Assembly (NCBI RefSeq): GCF_023746555.1
Contig: NZ_CP098755.1
Span: 772,001 to 836,000, forward strand
Reading direction: 5' to 3'
Length of the DNA: 64,000 nt
From: Brevibacillus ruminantium
GTDB taxonomy: Bacteria; Bacillota; Bacilli; Brevibacillales; Brevibacillaceae
Under the pieces are notes generated by a model. That model saw only the letters and a program-made list of their open reading frames with translations, searched no databases and was not told the origin of the DNA. Every line of letters begins with the position of its first letter. Within the stretch, counting starts at the first letter, position 1. Of this stretch, positions 43,392 to 52,315 are shown piece after piece. The position numbers and the translations under genes are program-made.

Positions 43392-43469
43392 TATCACTCC
43401 CGATTATGAATTCGAATACTGTTCCACTTAACTGACGGACAGGCCTTGGAATAAAACGTCTCTTCAAAC

Positions 43470-43819
43470 CTAATCATGCATATACTTGTGCTCGATATCG
43501 CAATCCAGATGAATCAGCTCCATTTTTTCCCCGGTGCCGATGCAAATGTCGGATTGAATGGAAGTGACGCGGCAACCGACAATTGCAGCCACTTTAGGTT
43601 TCAACAGCGCTTGCAATCGGTCGCGATCCATTTCGACTATCGTCTGATGAATGCTTCTGCCGCGTATGGTATGGACAGAGATGGAATGCTCAATTGTTGG
43701 AGTTCCTTTGGCAATGATCACGATATGGTTTTTAATGACTCTTACTTCCACCTCCTGCGGATGTTCACCGATCATTGCAAGTAGGCCTCTTTCAGTTGAT
43801 TTACAAGCTCCTGCACCAT
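43470..43819 (-). CDS. DUF2294/MpsC-like protein, probably frameshifted near its start
   Basis: The best start is ATG 43819 (AAGGAG 6-7 bases upstream), reading MVQELVNQLKEAYLQ and then TGA at 43774-43772. The family-like body (MIGEHPQEVEVRVIKNHIV...IHLDCDIEHKYMHD) continues in the next frame from an ATG overlapping that stop (ATGA). The two pieces join into one sensible DUF2294-type domain, so one base has probably been lost or gained, unless reinitiation makes two chains. An uninterrupted frame from 43823 exists but encodes an odd N-terminus. MpsC-type proteins are linked to bicarbonate/sodium transport (known loosely). Confidence 0.6.
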
Positions 43820-43843
43820 GCATTTCTCCTTTCCGTTACGAGA

Positions 43844-44308
43844 TCAGAATGAGACGTAAGATTCGGCATGTTCCATGATATATTGTTGTTTTATCGGAAA
43901 ATCACCGTGATGTGGCAAAAGAAAAGGGGTCTCGAGAGTGGATGACAAGTCCATCAACGCCGATTCGGCCAACTCTTTTCGAATCCTTCCCCAATTCTCT
44001 TCTTTACCCTGTAGCAATTGAAAGGCTTGGGCAATGTTAAGACCTTTCAGATTCATATATACGGATGCCCATCCGACGAGGTCGAACGGTTTTTTCGTAT
44101 TAGGCAATCGGTATTCTCCCCAACCGCTAAACCCGTTGCCGGATAGTTTCAGATATCCGCACACGCTACCTTTTTCGTTTTCGAAAAATAAACGCCGGGT
44201 CAACTCTTGATCGAAGCGAAATACTTCGATGGAACGGATTCTCTCCTCATACCGAAAACCGGGCGATTCAAGACCCGGCAGTGGATCCGCTTCTTGCACG
44301 TGTAACAT
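43844..44308 (-). CDS. Unknown protein behind a c-di-AMP riboswitch
   Basis: 154 residues, soluble. RIRSIEVFRFDQELTRRLFFENEKGSV and GWGEYRLPN recall the N-terminal cap of enolase-superfamily enzymes, but the catalytic barrel is absent, so this is only a resemblance. ATG 44308 follows GGGAGAGT; the longer frame to 44407 runs through the terminator hairpin. It is the first gene controlled by the riboswitch at about 44425-44590. Confidence 0.6.
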   Translation of the reverse strand: MLHVQEADPLPGLESPGFRYEERIRSIEVFRFDQELTRRLFFENEKGSVCGYLKLSGNGFSGWGEYRLPNTKKPFDLVGWASVYMNLKGLNIAQAFQLLQGKEENWGRIRKELAESALMDLSSTLETPFLLPHHGDFPIKQQYIMEHAESYVSF

Positions 44309-44345
44309 GCTTGCCACTCTCCCTAAATGTTTTTTTGGGTACGAC

Positions 44346-44382
44346 AAAAAGCCCGAAGAGCAGAGAAACGAAGCTCTCGGGC
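44346..44382 (-). terminator. Intrinsic terminator of the minus-strand riboswitch
   Basis: Read on the minus strand, GCCCGAGAGC pairs with GCTCTTCGGGC (one bulged base), followed by TTTTT. It lies between the c-di-AMP aptamer and the first gene, the expression platform expected when ligand binding stops transcription. Confidence 0.85.
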
Positions 44383-44424
44383 AGTCTGTTGTCAGTCCAT
44401 CAGACAAACGCAGCTCGGATACGG

Positions 44425-44590
44425 TTCTCTCTCAATGCGCTTACGAGGTTAGCTGTCGGGTTAGGGCTTGAGAGTACCCTTTCCAAGTGCCAAGCAGACA
44501 AGGAATTCACCCCGTGAAACCATTTAATGGCTTCTGTTGGTTCCCCCGTTTCCCCTTAGGGAATTCAGCGATTCAAATGAATTTGAAGTT
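44425..44590 (-). ncRNA. c-di-AMP (ydaO-yuaA) riboswitch aptamer, minus strand
   Basis: On the minus strand the conserved blocks occur in order: GGGGGAACCAA (about 44540-44550), GGGGTGAATTCC (about 44504-44515), then CCCGACAGCTAACCTCGTAAGCG (written here as CCCGACAGCTAACC and CTCGTAAGCG, about 44437-44459). These match the ydaO-type consensus closely. A terminator follows, then three genes ending in aspartokinase. High c-di-AMP should switch the unit off. Confidence 0.9.
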
Positions 44591-44600
44591 GTTGATAGAG

Positions 44601-44629
44601 ATCATACGCTTTTTGCAAGACAATGTAAA
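44601..44629 (-). promoter_or_regulatory. Promoter of the minus-strand riboswitch unit
   Basis: On the minus strand TTTACA (44629-44624), 17-base spacer, TATGAT (44606-44601). The predicted transcript begins at about 44594, just ahead of the aptamer. Bases 44630-44787 show nothing else I can name. Confidence 0.7.
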
Positions 44630-44787
44630 AGCCGAATCCAACGCCTATTTTTGATTTTTAGCCTTTTCTCGTGCGCGAAAACGGATGCATCGGACAAAAA
44701 CTTACGGAGACGGCAATATTTCTACACGAAGGTCCCGTTCTTACGTTTTTGAACGGAGGATGGACGTAGCCGAGGTAAGCGACTCTG

Positions 44788-45489
44788 TTACTCCCTGGAC
44801 AGGAAGCGATAGCCGATCCCCGGCTCCGTCAGAATGAACTTGGGCCGAGTCGAGTCTTCCTCGAGTTTTTTGCGTAGATGTCCGATGTACACCCGCAAAT
44901 AATGGCTGTCGGTCTCATTGTGGTGGCTGCCCCATACTTGTTGGAGCAGCTGACGCTGCGTGACTACTTTCCCGGCGTTGGAGGCGAGAATTTTCAACAG
45001 ATCGTATTCTGTTGGGGTCAACTTGATCCGTTCTCCCTTCAACTCCACGCTTCGCTGTGCCAGGTCGATGGTCAGCTCGCCGATCTGGAGGATGGGCTCA
45101 TTCGACGATTTGGCTACGTGCCGCAGCGCAACACGCATTCGAGCGACGAGCTCTCCCATCCCGAACGGCTTGGTTACATAATCATCGGCGCCGCTGTCGA
45201 GCGCGACGATTTTATCTTCCTCCCTGTCTTTTGCCGTCAGCACAATGATCGGCGAATTTGACCATTCCCGGATGCGGCCGAGCACTTCCATGCCGGATAT
45301 GCCCGGCAACCCGAGATCAAGTATGATCAAGTCCGGCAACATCAAGGATGCCTGTTGGAGGCCCTCCTCTCCTGTCGAGGCTTCGTAGATGGCATATTGA
45401 TGGGCTTGCAGGGTTACCTTCAGAAGCTTTCGAATTTGGGGTTCATCATCGATGATCAAAATGCGAGCCCCATGTTCATTCATGGTCAT
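44788..45489 (-). CDS. kdpE: KdpE response regulator
   Basis: 233 residues of the OmpR/PhoB family. Receiver domain with acidic pair IIDDEP, phospho-acceptor Asp in LIILDLGLPG, Thr in VLTAKD and Lys in VTKPFG; the C-terminal winged helix has LTPTEYDLLKIL and HYLRVYIGHLRKKLE. It should activate kdp genes when phosphorylated by the adjacent kinase. The start overlaps the end of the kinase gene; ATG 45483 is an alternative. Confidence 0.92.
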   Translation of the reverse strand: MTMNEHGARILIIDDEPQIRKLLKVTLQAHQYAIYEASTGEEGLQQASLMLPDLIILDLGLPGISGMEVLGRIREWSNSPIIVLTAKDREEDKIVALDSGADDYVTKPFGMGELVARMRVALRHVAKSSNEPILQIGELTIDLAQRSVELKGERIKLTPTEYDLLKILASNAGKVVTQRQLLQQVWGSHHNETDSHYLRVYIGHLRKKLEEDSTRPKFILTEPGIGYRFLSRE

Positions 45490-47056
45490 GATTCGTGGTT
45501 CCCCTTTCTTCAGCTGCTGCAAGCAAGTCGTCTTGCTTGTTTAAGGGAAGGGTTATCGTTACAATGGTCCCTCGCGGTTCCTTCGGCTGCGCCGATATCG
45601 TTCCTTCATGAAGCTCGACGATTCCTTTGCATATGGCAAGTCCCAATCCCGTACCGGTTATTTGCTTCGCAGCGGTTGAACGGTAAAACTTTTCGAATAT
45701 CCGATCGTATTCGTCCTCGTTCAGTCCAATCCCCGTATCGGAGACCGAGATGACAACGCCTGCTTCCCCGGTTTTCACTGACAGGACGATTTCACTATAA
45801 TCCGGACTGTATTTGATCGCATTGCTCACGACATTGACCAACATTTGCTCTAGCAATACTTCGTCACCCAGGACCATAATGGGCCCGTCATCCGGCAACT
45901 CGGTGCGCAGCTTTCGATGTTGTTGAAAGTCTTTGACCTGAGATAACGTGACGCCGATCAAGTCCTCCACATCGCACCAGTTTTTCCTGAGGCGCAGCAT
46001 CCCGCTCTCCAGCTGCACCATGCTGAGCAGATTCGTCACTAGGCGATTCATACGAAGGGCGTCGTCACGAATCGTGACAAGAAGCTCCATTCGATCCTCT
46101 GCAGAGAAAATATGCCCGCCCTCGATCAGACCGGTTGCCGAGCCGATGATGGTTGCCAAAGGGGTGCGTAGTTCATGGGAGACCGAATCCAAAATTGCAG
46201 TACGAAGGCGTTCCGACTCTGCTGTTAGATGAGCAATTCGGGCTTCCTCCGCCAGCCTGAGGCGAGCGATTGCGCTGGCCGCCAAGCCTCCGAGAGCCTC
46301 GAAGAGCCGCTTTTGCTCGGTTGTGATCCCGGTTCGCGCTTCATTCGGATAGAGCGCGATGATACCATATGTGCGGTCTTCGGTCCGAAGCGGAATAAAA
46401 TAACCCGGAGATTCGTTCAAACGCGAAATTTCCATTCCGGCCGTCTCGACGTGCTCAAACACTCGCTTTGCGATAGACATTTCCGTATTCTCTTGCCTGC
46501 AGTCAGGAAGATCGGCAGACTCATGGGCAAGTTTCAGGGTATTCTGGTCATCCGCCAAATAGATCGCGATTTCTGTGTCAAGGGTCTGCGAAACTTGTCG
46601 GGAAAAATTGTCCAGCATGGAATGGATGTCCGCGATCGCGCTCATCTGCTTGCTAAGCGCGTACAACGCAGCTGTGTGAGCTTCCCTTTGCTTGGAAAAG
46701 AGGACCTGCTGCTTCAGCTTGGCCGCTAGGCTGGCCGTTAATGCTGCCACCGCCAAATAGACGCCAAATGAAACCAGATAGCGCAAGTCTGATACGGTAA
46801 AGCTCAGTACAGGAGGCACGAAGAAGAAATCAAAGGCTAAGACACCCAGGATCGCCGCGTAGAAAGCAGGACGCAGTCCCCCGAAGACGGCATTGAAAAG
46901 AACCGGGAGTAAATAGATAAGAGCAATATTGACCAAGTCAAAAGCAAGACCAAACGGTTTTAATACCATGGTCATGAGAGCGATCAGCAAAGTCGTGCTT
47001 ACGTACGATCGCAACGAAATCCATACCGCATTCCATTTATGCATAGCAAAACACAT
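45476..47056 (-). CDS. kdpD: KdpD C-terminal half: DUF4118-GAF-histidine kinase
   Basis: 526 residues, about 370 shorter than full KdpD because the N-terminal KdpD/Usp sensor module is absent (it is encoded separately at 53012-55348). Four membrane helices of the DUF4118 domain (about 15-110), a GAF domain (about 145-275), HisKA with DSVSHELRTPLA (His near 295), and HATPase with NAIKYSPD, SDTGIGL and GTGLGLAICK. ATG 47044 is a possible later start. With KdpE it forms a split K+-sensing two-component system. Confidence 0.9.
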   Translation of the reverse strand: MCFAMHKWNAVWISLRSYVSTTLLIALMTMVLKPFGLAFDLVNIALIYLLPVLFNAVFGGLRPAFYAAILGVLAFDFFFVPPVLSFTVSDLRYLVSFGVYLAVAALTASLAAKLKQQVLFSKQREAHTAALYALSKQMSAIADIHSMLDNFSRQVSQTLDTEIAIYLADDQNTLKLAHESADLPDCRQENTEMSIAKRVFEHVETAGMEISRLNESPGYFIPLRTEDRTYGIIALYPNEARTGITTEQKRLFEALGGLAASAIARLRLAEEARIAHLTAESERLRTAILDSVSHELRTPLATIIGSATGLIEGGHIFSAEDRMELLVTIRDDALRMNRLVTNLLSMVQLESGMLRLRKNWCDVEDLIGVTLSQVKDFQQHRKLRTELPDDGPIMVLGDEVLLEQMLVNVVSNAIKYSPDYSEIVLSVKTGEAGVVISVSDTGIGLNEDEYDRIFEKFYRSTAAKQITGTGLGLAICKGIVELHEGTISAQPKEPRGTIVTITLPLNKQDDLLAAAEERGTTNHDHE

Positions 47057-47092
47057 CCTGCTCTTTTTTGTGTCTCTCCTCTCTAGGTTACT

Positions 47093-47144
47093 GTAAAAAA
47101 AGAGTAAAATAAACCGGTACTGGGCGTAAAAATTTCGTAAAAAT
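47093..47144. promoter_or_regulatory. 11-bp-phased GTAAAA direct repeats, candidate KdpE boxes
   Basis: GTAAAA begins at 47093, 47104, 47126 and 47137, so all four copies sit on one 11-bp register. The last pair forms CGTAAAAATTTCGTAAAAAT (47125-47144). Tandem direct repeats spaced by one helical turn are the usual binding form of OmpR-type regulators such as KdpE. The array lies between the divergent kdpDE and kdp promoters. Confidence 0.55.
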
Positions 47145-47259
47145 GATTGAAAAACCTCAAAATAATGAGTAAATACGAGAAAAATGAAGATCTTCTGCCA
47201 GGGTCATGAATTCCCAAACATAAAGCACTCTTTTTAAGCGGATATACAATATGCTTCAC

Positions 47260-47288
47260 TTTACAGTTTTTTTGTCTCGGAGTAACAT
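47260..47288 (+). promoter_or_regulatory. Probable promoter of the kdp leader transcript
   Basis: TTTACA (47260-47265), 17-base spacer, TAACAT (47283-47288). Transcription from here would give a leader of about 580 bases carrying both aptamers before the first large gene. Confidence 0.6.
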
Positions 47289-47324
47289 ACGTCCATGAAT
47301 TGAATTGTTTTTCATTTACAGTTG

Positions 47325-47495
47325 CTTAATTGTGACTCAGGAACAAGAGGGAACCAACTACGGATCAGTGCTTGTGTGAGAGCAAGTCAACCGGATCCGT
47401 AAGGGATGAATTCCCCCGCTTATACGAAGCTTAAGCAGGGGCAGGGCGACTCTCACCGCCCGAATCCATAAGCAAAACTCGTAAATGCGGAAGCA
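47325..47495 (+). ncRNA. First c-di-AMP-type aptamer upstream of kdp, diverged
   Basis: The ydaO plan is recognisable: GAGGGAACCAA (47348-47358), GGGATGAATTCC (about 47402-47413), CAGGGCGACTC..CGCCCGAATCC (about 47437-47467) and ACTCGTAAATGCG (about 47477-47489). But several invariant bases are changed: GGGGGAACC to GAGGGAACC, GGGGTGAA to GGGATGAA, and the CAGCTAACC block to AAGCAAAAC. Affinity or specificity may therefore differ from the second copy. No convincing terminator follows it. Confidence 0.7.
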
Positions 47496-47530
47496 GCTCT
47501 TTTCAAAAGTGTGGCCCTTGTAGAGAGAGG

Positions 47531-47620
47531 ATGATGAAGCTTGTGATCGTAAGTTTCGACCACAGTGCTTATGCCTCTGTGGTGTTTCGTGAACATGATA
47601 ATCATCGTTTCAATCGCTGA
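47531..47620 (+). CDS. Possible 29-residue leader peptide between the two aptamers
   Basis: GAGAGAGG, then ATG 47531 and a frame MMKLVIVSFDHSAYASVVF to TGA 47618-47620. An ACCACAG/CTGTGGT stem lies inside it. No homology is claimed; it may be a chance frame or a translated leader that influences folding of the second aptamer. Confidence 0.3.
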   Translation: MMKLVIVSFDHSAYASVVFREHDNHRFNR

Positions 47621-47624
47621 ATTC

Positions 47625-47775
47625 TTCAATTAACACGAAGGAGCGGGGGAACCAATCGAAGCCGGTCTTGTCGGCTTCATGGGGTGAATCGCCGGTAAAT
47701 CCGGCGTAGGGCGACTCTTACGCCCGAATCCGACAGCTAACCTCGTAAGCGTCTTTAAGAGAGGCAACAATTGTC
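47625..47775 (+). ncRNA. Second c-di-AMP (ydaO-yuaA) riboswitch aptamer upstream of kdp
   Basis: Near-consensus aptamer: GCGGGGGAACCAA (47644-47656), GGGGTGAATCGCC (about 47681-47693), GTAGGGCGACTC, CGCCCGAATCCGACAGC and TAACCTCGTAAGCG (ending near 47751). It is followed within 60 bases by a strong terminator, so c-di-AMP binding should prevent kdp transcription. Potassium-uptake genes are classic ydaO targets, because c-di-AMP signals potassium sufficiency (known). Confidence 0.93.
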
Positions 47776-47804
47776 GTGATTAGACACGGTGTTTTTTCGT
47801 GCCT

Positions 47805-47846
47805 AAGAAGCTGACGAAGAGTTCCTCTTCCGAAAGCTTCTTTTTT
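47805..47846 (+). terminator. Riboswitch-controlled terminator before the kdp operon
   Basis: AAGAAGCT (47805-47812) pairs with AGCTTCTT (47835-47842), with an inner GAAGAG/CTCTTC stem, and ends in six T (47841-47846). It is the expression platform of the aptamer just upstream. Confidence 0.9.
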
Positions 47847-47877
47847 GTTGCCTGTACCAGGATGGAGGAGATTGGCT

Positions 47878-48285
47878 ATGGAAGCTCAAGATGAGTTTGT
47901 ACTCGTCTCTGCGCCCAACAAAACCGGGGAGCAGTTTATTAAAGCGTTGCGAATCAAAGGAATAACTTATGCAGCGATTACCAATAATGAAACAGAGAAG
48001 TCGAGATTGACACATTTGGGCGTCAAGCACATCTTAATGGTCGATACTGTAGACCGGGAAACCTGGCTCATTCCAGAGTTACCGGTAGGGAAGGTGTACT
48101 TGTTTGAGTCAAGTTTGCCCTTGATTTGCCGATACATTCAGATCTGCCGATCCTGGACAGGCAAGCCGATCTATATCATCACCGGCAGCAACAATGCAAG
48201 ACTCATCTACAAAGGACTTGGCGCTAGCTATGTCATTTACACCCGCAGCGATGATGTTTCGTTTCTGCTTGATAACGAAAGCTGA
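47878..48285 (+). CDS. Small Rossmann-like protein heading the kdp operon
   Basis: 135 residues, no membrane segment. Alternating strands and helices (EFVLVSAPNKTGEQFIKALR; TYAAITNNETE; HILMVDTVD; PIYIITGSNNARLIYKGLG) suggest a Rossmann-type fold, but the dinucleotide-binding GxGxxG is missing. It might be a degenerate TrkA/RCK-like regulator, given the potassium setting; this is inference. GGAGG precedes ATG 47878. It is the first gene after the riboswitch terminator. Confidence 0.65.
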   Translation: MEAQDEFVLVSAPNKTGEQFIKALRIKGITYAAITNNETEKSRLTHLGVKHILMVDTVDRETWLIPELPVGKVYLFESSLPLICRYIQICRSWTGKPIYIITGSNNARLIYKGLGASYVIYTRSDDVSFLLDNES

Positions 48286-48339
48286 ATCCATATCAGGCAA
48301 ACGTACCGGGTACATGCTTGAAGGGAGGGATGATCATTC

Positions 48340-48450
48340 ATGATGGATATCGCAATGATTTTAACACTAGGTGGCGTATATGGATTGTTTTGCTTATTTT
48401 TAGCTTGGTGCGGACGAGTTGCAGGTGAATCGGGGGGAGAACGCTCATGA
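48340..48450 (+). CDS. 36-residue membrane microprotein before kdpF
   Basis: MMDIAMILTLGGVYGLFCLF then AWCGRVAGESGGERS: one membrane helix and a short polar tail. GGGAGGG (48324-48330) precedes ATG 48340, and the stop overlaps the kdpF start (ATGA). It may be an extra small subunit or stabiliser of the Kdp complex; no assigned family. Confidence 0.6.
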   Translation: MMDIAMILTLGGVYGLFCLFLAWCGRVAGESGGERS

Positions 48451-48524
48451 TAATAGTTGCTGTTTTTACGGTTTTGATTTTTTTATATCTCGTTTTTGCT
48501 TTGGTGAATCCCGAAAAATTTTAA
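48447..48524 (+). CDS. kdpF: KdpF small subunit
   Basis: 25 residues: MIIVAVFTVLIFLYLVFALV then NPEKF. One membrane helix with the typical KdpF ending (YLVFALVNPEKF). It stabilises the KdpABC complex. Translation is coupled to the preceding microprotein, and kdpA begins 32 bases downstream. Confidence 0.88.
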   Translation: MIIVAVFTVLIFLYLVFALVNPEKF

Positions 48525-48556
48525 TATGATCTGTATATGTTTGAGGAGGGCATGAA

Positions 48557-50239
48557 ATGGCCATTTTGCAACTGGTAGCGGTCATTGTGATTTTAGTTTT
48601 TTTGGTCAAACCTTTGGGGGCATACATCTTTCATGTATTTTCCAATGAACCCAACCGGACCGACAAAATATTCGGACCGATTGAAAGGTTGATCTACGGA
48701 CTGACCGGTTTGAAAAACCGCGCTGAAATGAGCTGGAAACGATACACGCTCAGCTTGATATTGACCAACGTTATTTTGGTGGCGGTCAGTTATTTGATTT
48801 TACGCATCCAGAAATGGCTGCCGATCAACCCGAACGGCATCGATAACATGGAGTCAACGCTTTCTTTCAATACGGTCATCAGCTTCATGACGAATACGAA
48901 CTTGCAGCACTATAGCGGCGAAACGGGTCTGTCCTATTTTTCGCAAATGGCTGTTATTATGATGATGATGTTTACATCAGCGGCATCCGGCATCGTCGTA
49001 GCGATCGCGTTCATTCGCGGTTTGACAAGCAAAGGGAAAACGCTCGGCAACTTCTTCACCGATTTTGTCAAAGCGCACACCCGTTTGCTTATCCCGATGG
49101 CGATCATCGTGACATTGGCACTAGTTGCGTTGAAAGTGCCGCAAACGCTTAGTCCGACCGTTCAAGCGACTACGCTTGAAGGCGGGACGCAGCAAATCGC
49201 GATCGGTCCGGTAGCTTCCCTCGTATCGATCAAGCACTTGGGAACGAACGGGGGGGGATTTATGGGCGTCAATTCATCGCACCCGTTTGAGAATCCGAAT
49301 CCGCTAACCAATGTTATCGAGATGTTGTCCATGTGGTGCATTCCGGCCGCGCTGACGTATACGTTCGGCAGATTCGCGCGAAATCAAAAACAGGGCTGGG
49401 TGATCTTCAGCGCGATGCTCATCTTGTTTGTCTCCTTCCTGTCCATCGTTTATACATCGGAACTGCGAGGGAACCCAGCGCTGAATGCGCTCGGAATCGA
49501 CGCTTCGCAAGGCAACATGGAGGGCAAGGAAGTTCGGTTCGGTATAGCGCAGTCGGCTTTGTTTACAACGGTTACGACTGCGGCTACAACAGGTTCGGTC
49601 AATAACATGCACGATACGTTGACGCCGCTGGGCGGTCTCGTCCCGCTGGCGCAAATGATGCTGAACTGTGTGTTTGGTGGCGACGGCGTCGGTTTGGTCA
49701 ACATGCTTATGTACGCAATATTGGGTGTCTTCCTTTGCGGATTGATGGTCGGCCGCACGCCGGAATTTATGGGGCGCAAAATTGAAGCTCGAGAAATGAA
49801 ACTGGTTGCCATCGCGATTCTCGCTCACCCGCTTATTATTCTTGCGCCTACGGCCATTGCCTTTTTGACGGACTTGGGGAAAGGGGCCATCAGCAATCCC
49901 GGCTTCCACGGCATATCGCAGGTGCTTTATGAGTATACGTCTTCCGCCGCGAACAACGGTTCCGGCTTCGAAGGTTTGGCTGACAACACAACGTTCTGGA
50001 ACGTTTCTACGGGACTTGTCATGCTGTTCGGACGGTACGTTTCCATTGTGGCATTGCTCGGCGTAGCCGGTTCTCTGGCGGCGAAACAATGGGTTCCGGA
50101 AACGATCGGAACGTTCCGCACGGACACCAAATTGTTTACGGGTATTCTCGTCGGTATCGTACTGATTATCGGAGCTTTGACCTTTTTGCCCGCCCTTGTT
50201 CTCGGTCCGATCGCAGAACATTTGACGCTCCTGAAATAG
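48557..50239 (+). CDS. kdpA: KdpA, potassium-channel-like subunit of the Kdp ATPase
   Basis: 560 residues, ten or more membrane helices, normal length. Selectivity-loop regions with the family patterns [49 protein letters not shown] and NNGSGFEG are all present. It selects and conducts K+ in the P-type pump KdpFABC. GAGGAGGG precedes ATG 48557. Confidence 0.97.
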   Translation: MAILQLVAVIVILVFLVKPLGAYIFHVFSNEPNRTDKIFGPIERLIYGLTGLKNRAEMSWKRYTLSLILTNVILVAVSYLILRIQKWLPINPNGIDNMESTLSFNTVISFMTNTNLQHYSGETGLSYFSQMAVIMMMMFTSAASGIVVAIAFIRGLTSKGKTLGNFFTDFVKAHTRLLIPMAIIVTLALVALKVPQTLSPTVQATTLEGGTQQIAIGPVASLVSIKHLGTNGGGFMGVNSSHPFENPNPLTNVIEMLSMWCIPAALTYTFGRFARNQKQGWVIFSAMLILFVSFLSIVYTSELRGNPALNALGIDASQGNMEGKEVRFGIAQSALFTTVTTAATTGSVNNMHDTLTPLGGLVPLAQMMLNCVFGGDGVGLVNMLMYAILGVFLCGLMVGRTPEFMGRKIEAREMKLVAIAILAHPLIILAPTAIAFLTDLGKGAISNPGFHGISQVLYEYTSSAANNGSGFEGLADNTTFWNVSTGLVMLFGRYVSIVALLGVAGSLAAKQWVPETIGTFRTDTKLFTGILVGIVLIIGALTFLPALVLGPIAEHLTLLK

Positions 50240-50252
50240 AAGAGGTGAGATC

Positions 50253-52283
50253 ATGAATACGAAACGAAGAAGCATGTTGTCCGGAGAGATTGTCAAAAAG
50301 GCGATCTTGGACAGCTTTATCAAATTAAATCCGGTTGTCATGATGAAAAATCCGGTCATGTTTGTCGTCGAAGCAGGAACGTTCGTCGTGTTGTTAATGA
50401 CGTTGTTTCCGGGCTACTTCGGTACCGAAGGACGAGTTGGATTTAATCTGGCGGTTTTTCTAATTTTGCTATTTACCGTGCTGTTCGCCAACTTCGCCGA
50501 GGCATTGGCTGAGGGCAGAGGAAAAGCGCAGGCCGACACTCTCAAGAAGACGAAAAAAGAAATCATGGCCAATAAAGTGACCGGCAACAGCGTGAAGGTG
50601 GTTCCGTCCACGGAACTGCGCAAAGGCGATGTTGTAATTGTCTCGCAAGGGGAGATGATTCCGGGTGACGGGGAGGTCATTGATGGGCTCGCTTCCGTGG
50701 ACGAGTCAGCCATTACCGGCGAATCCGCTCCTGTCATCAAAGAAGCAGGCGGCGATTTCAGTTCGGTAACCGGCGGCACGCGGGTCGTTAGCGACCGGAT
50801 AACCGTACGGATTACAAGCGACCCTGGCGAATCGTTCATCGATCGGATGATCGCATTAGTCGAAGGCGCAAAGAGACAAAAAACGCCAAACGAAATCGCG
50901 CTGAATACCCTGCTTGTCAGCCTGACCCTGATTTTCCTGATCGTTGTGGTGACATTGGCGCCGATGGCCGATTATCTTGGAATCAAATTGGAGATTCCCG
51001 TTCTGATTTCGCTGCTGGTATGTCTCATTCCAACAACGATCGGCGGTTTATTATCCGCAATCGGTATTGCCGGGATGGACCGAGTAACCCGTTTCAATGT
51101 ACTGGCCATGTCAGGGAAAGCGGTGGAAGCGGCAGGCGACATCGATACGATGATTTTGGACAAAACAGGTACAATCACGTTTGGGAACCGGATGGCCAGC
51201 GAGTTCATCGCGGTTGGGGATACGACCGTAGAGACGGTAGCCGAATGGGCAGCCGTCAGTTCAGTGAAGGATGAAACACCCGAAGGCCGATCCGTACTCG
51301 AACTCATGAAAAAAGAAGGGTATACGTATCCAACGAATGCGGCTGAAGGTGCGGAATTCATAGAATTTAAAGCGGAAACTCGCATGAGCGGTATCGATTT
51401 GCCGAATGGACGAAAAGTTCGCAAAGGCGCGGTTGACGCAGTCAAGGCTTGGGTCAGTGCACAAGGAGGGGTTATTCCCACCGATTTGGAACAAAAAGGG
51501 AACGCGATCGCATCGGAGGGCGGAACGCCGCTCGCCGTTGCCGTCGACAATCGAATTTACGGACTCATTTATTTGAAGGATACGGTGAAGCCCGGCATGC
51601 GGGAGCGTTTCGATCAGTTGCGAAAGATGGGAATCAAAACGATCATGTGTACAGGAGACAACCCGTTGACAGCAGCGACAATCGCACGAGAGGCCGGGGT
51701 GGATGACTTTATCGCCGAGAGCAAGCCGGAAGACAAAATTGCCGTGATCAAGCGGGAACAGGCGGCCGGTAAGCTGGTAGCCATGACCGGAGATGGAACG
51801 AACGATGCCCCGGCACTCGCGCAGGCGGATGTAGGACTTGCGATGAACAGCGGCACGACGGCAGCCAAGGAAGCGGCCAACATGGTCGATCTTGACTCCG
51901 ATCCGTCGAAGATCATTGAAGTCGTAGCGATCGGCAAGCAACTGCTAATGACGCGCGGCGCTCTGACCACCTTCAGCGTGGCGAACGACATCGCCAAATA
52001 TTTTGCCATTATCCCGGCCATGTTCATGCAGGCGATTCCGGAAATGAACGTATTGAATGTAATGGGACTCGGATCACCAATGTCGGCCATTTTGTCGGCG
52101 CTTGTGTTTAATGCGATCATTATCCCGTTGCTTATTCCGTTGGCCATGAAGGGCGTTGCCTACAAACCGATGAGTTCCGCCCAATTGCTCAGCCGGAACC
52201 TGCTTATTTATGGATTGGGCGGTGTCATCGCGCCGTTCGTCGGGATTAAATTGATCGACATGGTCGTTCACTTATGGGTGTAG
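50253..52283 (+). CDS. kdpB: KdpB, ATP-hydrolysing subunit of the Kdp potassium pump
   Basis: 676 residues. P-type ATPase with actuator motif ITGESAP, phosphorylation motif [10 protein letters not shown] (Asp near 304), nucleotide-binding KPGMRERFD region and hinge [18 protein letters not shown]. Seven or so membrane helices. ATG 50253 follows AGAGGTGAG, 13 bases after kdpA. All catalytic motifs are intact. Confidence 0.97.
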   Translation: MNTKRRSMLSGEIVKKAILDSFIKLNPVVMMKNPVMFVVEAGTFVVLLMTLFPGYFGTEGRVGFNLAVFLILLFTVLFANFAEALAEGRGKAQADTLKKTKKEIMANKVTGNSVKVVPSTELRKGDVVIVSQGEMIPGDGEVIDGLASVDESAITGESAPVIKEAGGDFSSVTGGTRVVSDRITVRITSDPGESFIDRMIALVEGAKRQKTPNEIALNTLLVSLTLIFLIVVVTLAPMADYLGIKLEIPVLISLLVCLIPTTIGGLLSAIGIAGMDRVTRFNVLAMSGKAVEAAGDIDTMILDKTGTITFGNRMASEFIAVGDTTVETVAEWAAVSSVKDETPEGRSVLELMKKEGYTYPTNAAEGAEFIEFKAETRMSGIDLPNGRKVRKGAVDAVKAWVSAQGGVIPTDLEQKGNAIASEGGTPLAVAVDNRIYGLIYLKDTVKPGMRERFDQLRKMGIKTIMCTGDNPLTAATIAREAGVDDFIAESKPEDKIAVIKREQAAGKLVAMTGDGTNDAPALAQADVGLAMNSGTTAAKEAANMVDLDSDPSKIIEVVAIGKQLLMTRGALTTFSVANDIAKYFAIIPAMFMQAIPEMNVLNVMGLGSPMSAILSALVFNAIIIPLLIPLAMKGVAYKPMSSAQLLSRNLLIYGLGGVIAPFVGIKLIDMVVHLWV

Positions 52284-52315
52284 TTGAAACGGAATACAGA
52301 GAGGATTGAAATGGA

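Noticed and set aside
45948..46729. Plus-strand frames over kdpD
   Set aside because: Antisense to a clear histidine kinase with all motifs intact.
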